DNA of 64,000 nucleotides, from NCBI GenBank assembly GCA_963752325.1, contig CAVVXU010000022.1, forward strand, positions 186,001 to 250,000, in the 5' to 3' direction. Numbering within the stretch: position 1 is the stretch's first letter; each line of letters begins with the position of its first letter. The notes beneath the pieces were generated by a model, which had not been told where the DNA came from, made no database searches, and saw nothing but the letters and a program-made list of their open reading frames with translations. The stretch comes from CAVTJL01 sp963752325. Lineage in GTDB: Bacteria > Pseudomonadota > Alphaproteobacteria > Geminicoccales > Geminicoccaceae. The position numbers and the translations under genes were made by a program. Of this stretch, positions 28,417-37,200 are shown one piece after another.

Positions 28417-29371
28417 ACCTGCCGCGCTCCACCTACTACCAGGCGTCGGCGAACAAGCCCGAAGAGGTCGAGATCGTCGCGATGACGGACGAGTTCGCGC
28501 GCTACGGCTACCGCCGCGTCGCCGCCGAGCTGCGCGCTCGCGGCCTGGTCGTGAACGCCAAGAAAGTGCGCAGCCTGATTCGCGAGAACGACCTGAACCC
28601 GAGGCAGCGCCGGCGCTTCGTCGCCACCACCGACAGCGACCATGACGAGCCGATCTTCCCGAACCTCGCCAAGGATGTCACCGTCGACCGGCCCAACCGG
28701 CTGCCTCGGGCGCCTCGGCGCCCGCTGCTCTGCAGTCGGATCGGCCTCTGGCCGATGGGTCGCCGACATTACTTACGTGACGATCGCGGTCGGCTTCGTC
28801 TACCTCGCGGTGATCCTCGACGCCTGGTCGCGCGAGGTTGCCGGCTATGCGCTGAGCCGCCGTATCGACGCCCGGCTCTCAGTCGCGGCGTTGCACGCGG
28901 CCATCCAGGCGCACGATCCGCCCCGGGGCTGCGTGCACCACTCCGGCAGCGGCTCCCAATACGCTCCCGAAGCTTACCGCGAGCTCCTGCATACCCACGG
29001 GCTCGTCGGTTCCATGGGCCGGCGAGAACCCGTACGACGATGCGAAAGCCGAAAGCTTCATGAAGACGCTCAAGGACGAGGCGGTCTACCTGATGGCCTA
29101 CGAAACCTTCCAAGACGTCGCCGAGGACGTTCCCCGCTTCATCGACCGCGTGTACAATGCCAAACGGCTGCACTCGGCTCTCGGCTATCGCAGCCCCGAC
29201 CAGTCCGAGAAGAATTGCGCCCGGCAGACAGTCAAAATACAGCCTGAACTTGTCCGGCCTGAGGTGCGCAGTCCAGTCAACCTGTCGGCTTTCGCGATCC
29301 TCCCACGGCACCTGGCATCGAGCTGTGCACTTGGCGATTGGACGATAGTATATCCGAGACTTTGCTGTTGA
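28413..29371 (+). pseudogene. IS3-family transposase orfB, broken
   Basis: The N-terminal region (STYYQASANKPEEVEIVAMTDEF, YGYRRVAAELRARGLVVNAKKVRSLIRENDL) is intact to DRPNRL. About 50 bases with two dyads (28707-28724 and 28740-28756) are inserted before WVADITYV, the first catalytic-Asp block. A one-base loss near 29025 shifts GSMGRRENPYDDAKAESF into another frame. The frame runs through the right terminal repeat to a stop at 29371. The DDE transposase is therefore non-functional. Confidence 0.85.
29248..29275 (-). repeat. Right terminal inverted repeat of IS3 element
   Basis: Contains TGTCCGGCCTGAGGTGCGCA; its reverse complement matches the left end at 27971-27998 with three mismatches over 28 bases. 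Confidence 0.85.
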
Positions 29372-29676
29372 CCACGGTCCGGCGACGCCTTGACCAGGAT
29401 TCTCCGGTTGGCGGGCTTGCGACGGTCGTTCATGCATCGTTGCGACGCCTGTCCCTGCGAGAGCCAAGGGTAGAAGCTCCGCCCACGCGCTCGTCAGGCT
29501 CGGTCCAAATGGTGCAGGGCGCGGCCGCCGGATCAGGCCGGGCCCTGCATGGCGCTATCGCTCGGATGAGGCGGCGCCTGCGGAGCTTACACACTCGATC
29601 GTCTCGCGCTGGGCGAGGACCCGTGGCAGCCGCGCAGCAGGCTGGCCGGTTCCCCGAGCGCGTGCCACTCTCGCGC
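29279..29676. other. Gene-free stretch with one long hairpin
   Basis: No gene is supported. An 8-base inverted repeat TGCAGGGC (29513-29520) / GCCCTGCA (29542-29549) with an inner GGCC/GGCC pair can form a stem-loop. It could be a terminator for either flank, although no T-run follows. Confidence 0.4.
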
Positions 29677-30778
29677 TCAGCGTCGGCGCAGCACGAGGGT
29701 CGCGATCATCGTCTCGGAGCCGTGCCGACCGGGCTCGTCCTGATAGTATCGGGTGAAGCGCTGAAAAAACTCTTCCATGAGCGCATCGATCGCCGCCGCG
29801 TCTTTCGTCGAACGCCGGAACAGATGCAACCGCAGGGAGGACTCGCCGAAGCCGCGGACGTAACCCGCATACAGCCGCGCATAGGTCGCAGGATCGCCGA
29901 GCACGTCCTCGTAGACATCAAGGCCATGCGGCCGCACCGGCGTCACGCCCGCCTCCTCCACCTCGAAGGCTTCCGCCAGATCCGGCTCCCGATCGATCGG
30001 CGCTCGGATCTCGTCCGCGGTCGGGAACCAGAGGGGAAAGACGAAATGGTCGAGGGCCTGACTCCTTGAGGGAGCCGGCGCGGGCCATCTCGTTGGCGAC
30101 GTCGAAGATGGCGCGATAGAGCTTGCTGGCCGACGCTCGGATGCCATTCGGCTCGCGCACATCCGGCACGGCGCCCAGCGTGGAGATGGTGGCGAACCCG
30201 CCGGGACGTAGCTCCCTGGCACGGCAGCGCAGGAACTGCGTCCAGTCGGACCGGGCGAGCGCTGCCATCTCGGCGCGTGCATCGCCGATGAGATCGGCGA
30301 ACCACACCGTGCCCGGCGAGCGGGGCGCGATCGCCCGGCTCAGCCAGTGGCTCGCAGCAAAGCAGGTGCCCAGCGCCACCGAGCCTGGCTCCGCCATCGG
30401 CTCGTAGAACGATCCGACCGCGGCTTCCGTGCGAATGCCCGAGCCGGCGCGCTGATAGCCCTCGGGCCCGAAGACGAGCGCGAACAGCGCGTTCCAGTCG
30501 TTACCCGGCTGATCGGCGTGGCGGATCACCATCGGACCATGCGGGTCGATCCGGCGATAGGCCTCGACCACCGGGCCGACGGTGCCGAGCGCGCTGTGCC
30601 CCGGACCGCAGCCATAATCCACCATGACGAACGGCGGTGCCACGACGCCGATCCGCTCGACGAGGCCGCGCAGCCGCTCCGCGTTGCTGCGGACCATCTG
30701 GCCCTGGATCTGCGAGTTGCGATCGTAGTCGACCATATGCTCGGTTGACGCGAGCTCCTGTCGAGGCTTGTCCGTCAC
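29677..30778 (-). pseudogene. SABATH-like carboxyl methyltransferase, frameshifted
   Basis: The first part (30778 to ~30069) shows EHMVDYDRNSQIQGQ, the SAM loop VMVDYGCGPGHSA and SFYEPMAEPGSVALGTCFAASHWLS, as in plant-type salicylate/jasmonate methyltransferases that also occur in bacteria. The frame shifts after MARAGSLKES; the C-terminal part (ALDHFVFPLWFPTADEIRAPI to ETMIATLVLRRR) continues in another frame, consistent with loss of one base near 30066. The GTG at 30778, preceded by GGGAGGG, is the likely start; ATG 30736 is an alternative. It would methylate a small carboxylic acid. Confidence 0.72.
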
Positions 30779-31094
30779 TGCAGAGGTCCCTCCCGTCGGC
30801 GTCTGACCTCGGGACTTCGCCGTTCGCGCACTCGGATGGGCGAGCACGGGCGAAGTCGCCAGCCCTGGGTCGCTTATGCCGCCGGCACTGCTCCGGATCA
30901 ACTCGCAGGCACAGGCTCGGCCATCCTGGCCAAGCCGTGCCTGGCAGCGCCCGCGCCTCCCGCTTGGCGCTTCCACAGCCCCCGGGGATCGCGACAGCCA
31001 GATGAACGGCATGTCACTTGCGCGGCTCGGTGAGCAGTCCAAACCTCGCGCCGTGCTACGAAGAAGACGTTCCGTCTCAAGGAGGACAAGGGGA
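30779..31094. other. Divergent intergenic region, no gene
   Basis: This 316-base gap lies between the divergent methyltransferase and alpha/beta-hydrolase genes and should hold promoters for both. I see no convincing gene or strong dyad. The only clear signal is the AGGAGG just before 31095. Confidence 0.4.
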
Positions 31095-31961
31095 ATGCGC
31101 AGACTTTCGCTCGTGCTCTTTCTCGTCACCGGTCTCGGCATGGCCGCCGCCAATGCGGCGACGCCGCAGTGGGAGACGCTGCCGCCGACGCCCTCGCTGC
31201 CCAAGGCCGAGACGAGCGGCTATGCGCCGGTGAACGGCATCAAGATCTGGTACGCCGAGTTCGGCAAAGGCGAGCCCGTGATCCTGCTGCATGGCGGGCT
31301 CGCGAACTCGAATTACTGGGGCAATCAGGTGCCGGTGCTGGCCAAGCACTATCGGGTGATCGTGATGGACAGCCGCGGCCATGGCCGCAGCACGCGCAAC
31401 GAGCAGCCCTTCGGCTACGACCTCATGGCCTCGGACGTGCTGGGACTGATGGACTATCTGAAGGTCAAAAAGGCGGCGATCGTCGGCTGGAGCGACGGCG
31501 GCATCATCGGCCTCGACATCGCCATCCACCATCCCGAGCGGCTGACGAAGCTTTTTGCCTTTGCCGCCAACTCCGATCCGAGCGGTGTGAAGGACATCGC
31601 GAAGAGCCCGGTCTTCACGGCCTATATCGCCAGGGCCGAGAAGGAATATGAAAAGCTCTCGCCAACGCCGAAGGACTACCAGTCGTTCCTCGACCAGATC
31701 GGCAAGATGTGGGAGACGCAGCCGCACTTCACGAAAGAGCAGCTCGAGGGTATCAAGGTGCCGACCTGGATCGTCGATGCCGATCACGACGAGGCGATCA
31801 AGCGCGAGAACACGCTCTACATGGCCGACACAATCCCTGACGCGGGCCTGCTGATCCAGCCCGAGGTCAGCCATTTCTCCTTCCTTCAGGATCCCGTGCA
31901 GTTCAACGAGAACGTCCTCCATTTCCTGGCGCACGTGCCGGATGCCGTGAGCGGCGAGTAG
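31095..31961 (+). CDS. Secreted alpha/beta hydrolase
   Basis: A 288-residue protein with a Sec signal peptide (MRRLSLVLFLVTGLGMAAANA) and an alpha/beta-hydrolase fold. HGGLANSNYWG forms the oxyanion region, MDSRGHGRST follows, the nucleophile elbow is GWSDGG, the acid is in VDADHDEA and the base in VSHFSFLQ. AAGGAGGACAAGGGGA precedes the ATG and fixes the start. It is a periplasmic esterase or lactonase-type enzyme; the substrate is unknown. Confidence 0.88.
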   Translation: MRRLSLVLFLVTGLGMAAANAATPQWETLPPTPSLPKAETSGYAPVNGIKIWYAEFGKGEPVILLHGGLANSNYWGNQVPVLAKHYRVIVMDSRGHGRSTRNEQPFGYDLMASDVLGLMDYLKVKKAAIVGWSDGGIIGLDIAIHHPERLTKLFAFAANSDPSGVKDIAKSPVFTAYIARAEKEYEKLSPTPKDYQSFLDQIGKMWETQPHFTKEQLEGIKVPTWIVDADHDEAIKRENTLYMADTIPDAGLLIQPEVSHFSFLQDPVQFNENVLHFLAHVPDAVSGE

Positions 31962-32074
31962 CAGAAAAGCTGGCTCGGCAGCGCTGCCGCCCACAGAGGA
32001 CGAGCCGCGCAGAGTCATGGCAACCTCCGTACAGCTCCAGGTGTTAGTGGAGCGGCGCCTGGATGGAGGATGTC

Positions 32075-32395
32075 ATGCCACGCGGCGACAAGTCCAAGTA
32101 TACCGAGAAGCAGGAGCGAAAGGCGGACGCCATCGCCGAGAGCTACGAGGAGCGCGGCGTCCCGGATAAGGAAGCGGAACGCCGCGCCTGGTCCACGGTC
32201 AACAAGGACGATGGTGGCGGCAACAAGCCCGGCGGCTCGGGCCGAGGCAAGCACCCGGGACATCCAGCCGCGCACAAGGGTGGCGCCAAGGGCGGCACGG
32301 CTTCCGCGCACCGCCCGGCCGCGGACAGATCCGTCGCGGCAAGAAAGGCAGCGACGACGCACAAGCGCAATGCAGAGCATCGGCCGCGGCATTAG
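32075..32395 (+). CDS. Small KGG/stress-type protein (plasmid-stabilisation-like)
   Basis: A 106-residue very basic, Gly-rich protein starting MPRGDKSKYTEKQERKADAI, with YEERGVPDKEAERRAWSTVNK, GGGNKPGGSGRGK and KGGAKGG motifs. Homologues are often labelled plasmid stabilisation protein, but they are chromosomal and appear with stress genes. GGAGGA lies 4 bases before the ATG; a start at 32063 is possible. It is 33 bases upstream of a Crp/Fnr regulator. Confidence 0.8.
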   Translation: MPRGDKSKYTEKQERKADAIAESYEERGVPDKEAERRAWSTVNKDDGGGNKPGGSGRGKHPGHPAAHKGGAKGGTASAHRPAADRSVAARKAATTHKRNAEHRPRH

Positions 32396-32428
32396 CTGCG
32401 AGCCGAGGCCCAGGAGACGCATGCTGCG

Positions 32429-33154
32429 ATGATCGTTCCCACTTCGTCGGTGGTCTGCAAGCGGAACAGGCTGCTGCGAGCCCTTGCTGAGACAGACCTC
32501 GGGCGGATGTTGCCCCACATCGAGATTCTGCGGCTCGAGCGCGGGCAGGTTCTCCTTGAGGTCGGCGCCAAGGTCACCTACGCCTACTTTCCGCTCGACT
32601 GCATCATTGCTCTCGACGTCACGATGGAAGACGGGGGCACCACGGAGACCGCGACCGTGGGACGCGAGGGGATGGACGGCTACGTCGTGGCCCTGGGCGA
32701 CCACCATGCCCTGCTGCGCAGCATCGTCCAGGTCGGCGGCGAGGCGGCGAGGCTGCCCGTCTCGGAGCTCGAGGCCGCCTTCGTCGCCAACGGGAGCGTG
32801 CGGGACCTCGTGCTTCGCTTCATCCAGGCGCTGCTGGCCCAGGTGATGCAGGCGGTGGCCTGCAATGCCCTTCATTCAACCGAGGCGCGCCTCTGCCGGT
32901 GGCTTCTGCTGTTGGCGGACCGGGTCGGCAATCACAAGCTGTACGTCACCCAGGAGTTCCTGGCCGAGACGCTGGGCGTGCAGCGCACGACCGTGACGCT
33001 GATCGCCCGCACGCTCCAGACGGCGGGGCTGATCCGCTATCGGCGCGGCCTTGTCGAGGTTGTCGATCGCCCCGGCCTGGAGGAGGCGGCCTGCGAATGC
33101 TACGGCGCCATCCGCGACAACTATGAGCGTGTGCTCCCTGGCTCCTTCGCGTAA
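32429..33154 (+). CDS. Crp/Fnr-family transcription regulator
   Basis: A 241-residue regulator. Residues 20-135 are a cNMP-type beta-barrel (LERGQVLLEVGAKVTYAYFPLDCIIAL), but the cassette reads VGREGMDGY without the Arg needed to bind a cyclic nucleotide, and there is no Fnr cysteine cluster. The C-terminal winged helix is YVTQEFLAETLGVQRTTVTLIARTLQ. It probably binds DNA constitutively or senses another signal. The neighbours are stress-type genes. Confidence 0.88.
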   Translation: MIVPTSSVVCKRNRLLRALAETDLGRMLPHIEILRLERGQVLLEVGAKVTYAYFPLDCIIALDVTMEDGGTTETATVGREGMDGYVVALGDHHALLRSIVQVGGEAARLPVSELEAAFVANGSVRDLVLRFIQALLAQVMQAVACNALHSTEARLCRWLLLLADRVGNHKLYVTQEFLAETLGVQRTTVTLIARTLQTAGLIRYRRGLVEVVDRPGLEEAACECYGAIRDNYERVLPGSFA

Positions 33155-33158
33155 TCGA

Positions 33159-33178
33159 TCTGTCGGAAACCCGACAGA
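33159..33178 (+). terminator. Perfect dyad after Crp/Fnr gene (terminator or operator)
   Basis: TCTGTCGG-AAAC-CCGACAGA is an 8-base perfect inverted repeat 4 bases after the stop codon. It fits a short terminator hairpin but has no T-run. The symmetric TGTCGG-N4-CCGACA could equally be a regulator operator for the downstream gene. Confidence 0.5.
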
Positions 33179-33578
33179 CCAGAATTGGGAATCCGCCTAG
33201 GCTGATGTTGATGGGGACTTCGGACGAGCGCCCCATCGCAGCTGTCTTTTGAGAAAAACAGGCGACTTCTTGCCAGGATCTGCTACCATAGCGTCGGTAA
33301 GAGGCATTGTTGCCGAGAGAGAGGCCGATCCGGGCCCGCCTCTCGGCGAAGTGGGATGGTCCGTCCCCGGCTCCGCCACCTCGGTCGTCGGCGATTTGGC
33401 GCTGATCGAAGACCGAGCGCTTCGATTTCGCAACCATCCCACGCCCGGATTTCAAACGAGCGCCGGCTGCGCCCTTCGCGCCCGGTGCAGCGATCGCCTG
33501 CGCCCGCGCGTCGCGGAGAAGGATCCCGCCGTCGACATCCGACTCGTTCTAGACAGCCGCTGGAAATGGAGTAGCCCG
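33179..33578. other. Intergenic region upstream of DUF2934 gene
   Basis: About 400 bases without a supported gene. An open frame continuous with the DUF2934 gene begins at 33249 but shows no conserved content before 33579. The stretch probably contains the promoter of the downstream gene. Confidence 0.4.
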
Positions 33579-33818
33579 ATGTCCAGCAAGACGATGCAGC
33601 CCGAGCCGTCGGCGCCTGTGGATCTGAGCCATGAGCGAGGCGTCGAGGCCGGTGAGTCCCCGTCACAGACCGGTGCCCCGCCGGAGACGGGGCCAACAGA
33701 GACTGCCATTCGCGAGCGCGCCTACGAGCTGTGGGAGCGGGCGGGCGCGCCCGAGGATCGCGCGTGGGAGTTCTGGCTCGAGGCCGAGCGCGAGCTGCAG
33801 GAGGAGACCCACCCCTAG
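33579..33818 (+). CDS. DUF2934 small protein
   Basis: A 79-residue protein whose second half matches DUF2934: IRERAYELWERAGAPEDRAWEFWLEAERELQ. The N-terminal 45 residues are Pro/Ser/Glu-rich and likely disordered. Its function is unknown; such genes often sit near stress-response and HWE-kinase genes, as here. The start was chosen at the ATG just before MSSKTMQPE. Confidence 0.8.
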   Translation: MSSKTMQPEPSAPVDLSHERGVEAGESPSQTGAPPETGPTETAIRERAYELWERAGAPEDRAWEFWLEAERELQEETHP

Positions 33819-33896
33819 CGTCGCGCGCCCCGGGCGATCAGGGCGCACCCATCGACCCAGACGGTCGAGACAGGCACCAGAAAGACCAAGAAGCCG

Positions 33897-34925
33897 ATGA
33901 ATGACGAGACGGCTCCACCGGCGATCACCGAGGAGCCTTTCCGGCAATTTGCCGAGAACATCCGGGACGTGCTGTGGATCACCAACCTGCGCGACCGGCG
34001 CTTCGAGTATCTGAGCCCGGCCTTCGAGAGGATCTGGGGTCGTGAGCGCGAGCCCGTTATGGCCGACCGTGAGCTATGGCTCCAATCGGTCGATCCGGCG
34101 GATCGCCAGAAGGTCCGCAGGGCCTGCGTTCGGGCGCGGGCCGGCAACGAGGCAATGCTCGACTACCGGATTCACCTGCCGGACGGGCGCGCGCGCTGGA
34201 TTCGCGACGATGTCTTCCCGATCCGGAACAGGTCCGGCGGGGTCGAGCGGATAGGCGGCCTCGCCCGCGACGTCACGGAACATCACGAAAGCGAGCAGGC
34301 GAAGGGGGAAGCGCTCGCGCAACGCGATCTTCTGTTGCGAGAACTCAATCACCGCGTAAAGAACAACCTGCAGCTCGTCACCGCCCTCCTGCATCTGCAG
34401 GCGGCTCGGCTCGACGACGCCGGGATGCGCGCACAGTTCGAGCAGGCGAGCTCCCGCGTGGCCGCGATCGCCGAGATCCACGCGAGCCTCCATCCCGCCA
34501 ACGGAATGGTCGGAGATGTCGCCGTCGGTGACTACCTCAAGAGACTGTGCGGCCGCCTGACGACGGCGTTTCTCGAGAAGGGCGGGGAGGAGCGCATCTC
34601 GCTCACGGTCGAGGCCGACCGCGCAACACTCGATATCGAACGGGCGCTTCCGCTCGGCCTCATCGTCAACGAGCTCGTGACGAACGCCCTGAAGCACGCC
34701 TTCCAGAGCGGAGGGTCAGGTGCAATCCGGATCTCGTTCGCTCGTCGCGACGGCGGCTGGAGGCTCGAGGTGCGTGACACCGGCTCGGGCATTCCCTCAT
34801 TTCCCGAGGAGCGGGAAAGCGGTTTCGGCAGCAAGCTCATGAGGCTTCTCGTGAAGCAGATCGGCGGCACCCTGCATGTCGGGCGGGATGCAGGGACCGT
34901 GGCGGTCGTCGACGTGCCGGGGTGA
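33897..34925 (+). CDS. PAS-domain sensor histidine kinase (HWE/HisKA_2 type)
   Basis: A 342-residue cytoplasmic kinase. A PAS domain (~15-135, LWITNLRDRRFEYLSPAFERIWGR and PAC RIGGLARDVTEHHESE) is followed by HisKA_2 with His152 (LLRELNHRVKNNLQLV), then a HATPase domain (LGLIVNELVTNALKHAF, DTGSGIP, GFGSKLM). There is no membrane segment, so it senses a cytoplasmic cue. It ends 16 bases from a convergent stand-alone receiver that may be its partner. Confidence 0.93.
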   Translation: MNDETAPPAITEEPFRQFAENIRDVLWITNLRDRRFEYLSPAFERIWGREREPVMADRELWLQSVDPADRQKVRRACVRARAGNEAMLDYRIHLPDGRARWIRDDVFPIRNRSGGVERIGGLARDVTEHHESEQAKGEALAQRDLLLRELNHRVKNNLQLVTALLHLQAARLDDAGMRAQFEQASSRVAAIAEIHASLHPANGMVGDVAVGDYLKRLCGRLTTAFLEKGGEERISLTVEADRATLDIERALPLGLIVNELVTNALKHAFQSGGSGAIRISFARRDGGWRLEVRDTGSGIPSFPEERESGFGSKLMRLLVKQIGGTLHVGRDAGTVAVVDVPG

Positions 34926-34941
34926 CCGGGCCTGGGGGCGC

Positions 34942-35364
34942 TCAATGCCCCCTGGGCGGCGGTGAGTCGAAAAGCTCAAGCCCCTTCGGTTTGCCACTTG
35001 GCGGCTCGCCTTGCCACATGCGCCGCAGGAAGGCGATGCTCTCGATCACGGTTCCAGGCGCGTACGGCTTGCGCACGCAGCCCACCCCGAGCTCGGGATG
35101 TGCCTTCGCCTCGAGGATCAGGCCGGTGACGAAGAGCACCGGCACCTGCCAGCGGTCCCGCAGCTGCCGTGCCAGGTCGAGCCCGCTGCCGCCCGGGCCC
35201 AGATCCACGTCGACCAGGGCCAGCGCCGGGCGCCGCTTGCCCGCGAGCTCGAGCGCCACACCCGTGGAGGCCGCCGGCCCGAGGACCTCGTGGCCCGCGT
35301 CGGCAAGCGTCACCTCCAGCATCATCGCCGTCAGGGCGTCGTCCTCCACGAGGAGTATGCGCAT
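34942..35364 (-). CDS. Stand-alone response regulator receiver
   Basis: A 140-residue receiver domain: acidic pocket VEDD (7-9), phospho-acceptor Asp52 (ALVDVDLGPGGSG), VLFVTG and the KPY lysine motif. There is no output domain, only a short Pro-rich tail. It could be a phosphate sink or signal relay for the adjacent HWE kinase. The frame is open far upstream, but MRILLVEDD at 35364 is the usual N-terminus. Confidence 0.9.
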   Translation of the reverse strand: MRILLVEDDALTAMMLEVTLADAGHEVLGPAASTGVALELAGKRRPALALVDVDLGPGGSGLDLARQLRDRWQVPVLFVTGLILEAKAHPELGVGCVRKPYAPGTVIESIAFLRRMWQGEPPSGKPKGLELFDSPPPRGH

Positions 35365-35585
35365 CTTTGATTTCCGGATTCCGGCGTGGTCGGCCCGTGC
35401 TCCCTTGCGCTCTCCCGACCCCGAGGAGCGCTGGGGCGGATGGCCCTCGATCGGCTCCCAGGCTCCGCCCACGGCGTTGCGCGGGCCGGCACGCACCGCC
35501 TGCGCAAAGGCGTGGGGCGGGCTCGGCGACCCAACGGGTCGGGAAGCATCGAGGGCAGGCCGCCCGCCACCGCTGGAGGAGGTTC

Positions 35586-35744
35586 TCAAATCCGCCCCAT
35601 AAGGAGAAGAATGATGACGATCAGGAGGACAAGACCAAGCCCTCCGGTCGGGTAGTAACCCCAACCCTGACTGTAGGGCCATGTTGGCAGCGCTCCGATC
35701 AGAACAAGAACGAGAACGATGAGAAGTATCAATCCCAAGCTCAT
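35586..35744 (-). CDS. DUF3309 small membrane protein, 52 aa
   Basis: A 52-residue protein reading MSLGLILLIVLVLVLIGALP, then WPYSQGWGYYPTGG and a second hydrophobic helix ending MGRI. This is the classic DUF3309 pattern of two membrane helices flanking a Trp/Tyr-rich loop. GGGAG lies 8 bases upstream. Its function is unknown. Confidence 0.88.
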   Translation of the reverse strand: MSLGLILLIVLVLVLIGALPTWPYSQGWGYYPTGGLGLVLLIVIILLLMGRI

Positions 35745-35959
35745 TGGGAAGCTCCCGTCTTATGTGACACCTAGGATCCGGCCGGCGGCAACCGGCCTCC
35801 GACAGGGTGTCGGAAGGCCCGACGGACACGCTGACCGGCCGACTGGTGCGTCACCATCGTAACGGGCGAGTGGGCAGGTGGCTCCCGAGGCTCTCTCGGG
35901 GCGCACTGTCCGCGGCAATTTCTCTTTCCCGGCGACCACCGTGCTCGCCCGGACAGTGG

Positions 35960-37135
35960 TCAGTCGAACGGCAGGCCCACATAGCTCTCGGCCAGCGCGG
36001 TCATCGCCGCCGTCGAGCCCATCAGGTGATCCAGCTCGGCCTGCTGCAGCCGGTCGTCGAACGGGCTCCGGCCGGGAAAGCGGTGGAGGAGGGAGGTCAT
36101 CCACCAGGAGAATCGCTCGGCCTTCCAGACGCGACGCAGCGCCGTCGCGGAGTAGGCGTCGAGCGAGCCGGTGGCACCGGTGCGAAAGAAGTCGATCATG
36201 CCCCGTGCCAGAATGCGCACATCGGCCATGGCGAGATTGAGGCCCTTGGCACCGGTCGGCGGCACGATATGGGCGGCATCGCCGGCGAGGAAGAGCCGGC
36301 CGAAACGCATCGGCTCGACCACGAAGCTGCGCATCGGGGTGACACCCTTCTCGACCGAGGGGCCGACCTCGAGGCCGGCCGCGGTGTCGGGCCCCACCCG
36401 TAGACGCAGCTCGTCCCAGATGCGCTCGTCCGGCCAGTCCTCCAGATGCTCGTCGGGCCGGCATTGGATGTAGAGCCGGCTGACGCTAGGCGAGCGCATG
36501 CTGAAGAGCGCGAAGCCGCGCTCGTGCCAGGCGTAGATCAGCTCGTGCGACACCGGCCGCGTGTGCGTCAGGATGCCGAGCCAGCCGAACGGATAGGCCC
36601 GCTCGAAGACGCGCAGGGCGCTCTCGGGCAGACCGCGGCGGCAGGCGCCGTGAAAGCCGTCGCAGCCGGCGACGAGATCGCAGACGAGAGTCTTTTCCAC
36701 ACCGTCCATTCGATAGCGGATCGTCGGCTGCTTGCCGTCGAGACTTTCGAGCGCCACGACCTCGGCCTTGAAGAGCAAAGGCTCGCCTGCTGCGAGACGG
36801 GCCGCGATGAGATCCTTCGTGACCTCGGTCTGGCCGTAGACCATGACGGACTTGCCGCCGGTCAGGGCCTGGAGGTCGATGCGCCGGCGGCAGCCGTCGA
36901 CGCTGATGTCGATGCCGCCGTGGACGAGGCCCTCGCGGTGCATGCGGGCGCCGACGCCCACCTCGTCCAGGAGGTCGACCGTGCCCTGCTCGAGCACGCC
37001 GGCCCGGATGCGGCCCTCGACATGCGCCCGGTCGTGCCGCTCGAGCACGATCGAGGCGATGCCGGCCTGGTGCAGGAGCTGGGCCAGCAGGAGCCCGGCA
37101 GGGCCCGCGCCGACGATGCCGACCTGGGTGCGCAT
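35960..37135 (-). CDS. pobA: 4-hydroxybenzoate 3-monooxygenase
   Basis: A 391-residue flavoprotein that converts 4-hydroxybenzoate to protocatechuate with NADPH and O2. It shows the FAD fold GAGPAG, the ERHDRAHVEGRIRAGVLEQGTV segment specific to PobA, GCDGFHG, and GDAAHIVPPTGAKGLNLA. The start at 37135 gives the usual length and has GGGAGG upstream. It lies 65 bases after pcaF, at the downstream end of the pca group. Confidence 0.95.
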   Translation of the reverse strand: MRTQVGIVGAGPAGLLLAQLLHQAGIASIVLERHDRAHVEGRIRAGVLEQGTVDLLDEVGVGARMHREGLVHGGIDISVDGCRRRIDLQALTGGKSVMVYGQTEVTKDLIAARLAAGEPLLFKAEVVALESLDGKQPTIRYRMDGVEKTLVCDLVAGCDGFHGACRRGLPESALRVFERAYPFGWLGILTHTRPVSHELIYAWHERGFALFSMRSPSVSRLYIQCRPDEHLEDWPDERIWDELRLRVGPDTAAGLEVGPSVEKGVTPMRSFVVEPMRFGRLFLAGDAAHIVPPTGAKGLNLAMADVRILARGMIDFFRTGATGSLDAYSATALRRVWKAERFSWWMTSLLHRFPGRSPFDDRLQQAELDHLMGSTAAMTALAESYVGLPFD

Positions 37136-37200
37136 GGAAGCCTGCCTCCCTCGCGAGGTCCCCGGGTCGGCTCGGTCTCGGCGCGGCGCCTTGACCGGCC

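Larger units (their letters stand above)
27968..29278 (+). mobile_element. Decayed IS3-family insertion sequence
   Basis: About 1.31 kb bounded by imperfect terminal inverted repeats. Inside are an IS3-type orfA (KHRTHSIAFERQVAQKFIAG; LLQEYEARIAALERLVGRQALELEFLKGAL) and orfB with the integrase core (WVADITYVTIAVGFVYLAVILD, CVHHSGSGSQYA, DRVYNAKRLHSALGYRSP). Both frames are broken: the orfA start is ATA, palindromic insertions interrupt both genes, and a frameshift lies near 29025. It cannot move itself. No clear target-site duplication is visible. Confidence 0.9.

Noticed and set aside
27604..29278. Integrative element inserted at tRNA-Leu
   Set aside because: No integrase of the tyrosine family and no repeat of the tRNA 3' end was found; only an IS3 remnant lies nearby.
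33161..33176. NifA upstream activator site (TGT-N10-ACA)
   Set aside because: The dyad fits that loose pattern, but no sigma-54 type -24/-12 promoter or nitrogen-fixation gene follows.
35884..35900. Hairpin CCCGAG-N5-CTCGGG as pobA terminator
   Set aside because: The stem is only six pairs with no T-run and lies 60 bases beyond pobA; support is too weak to list as a feature.
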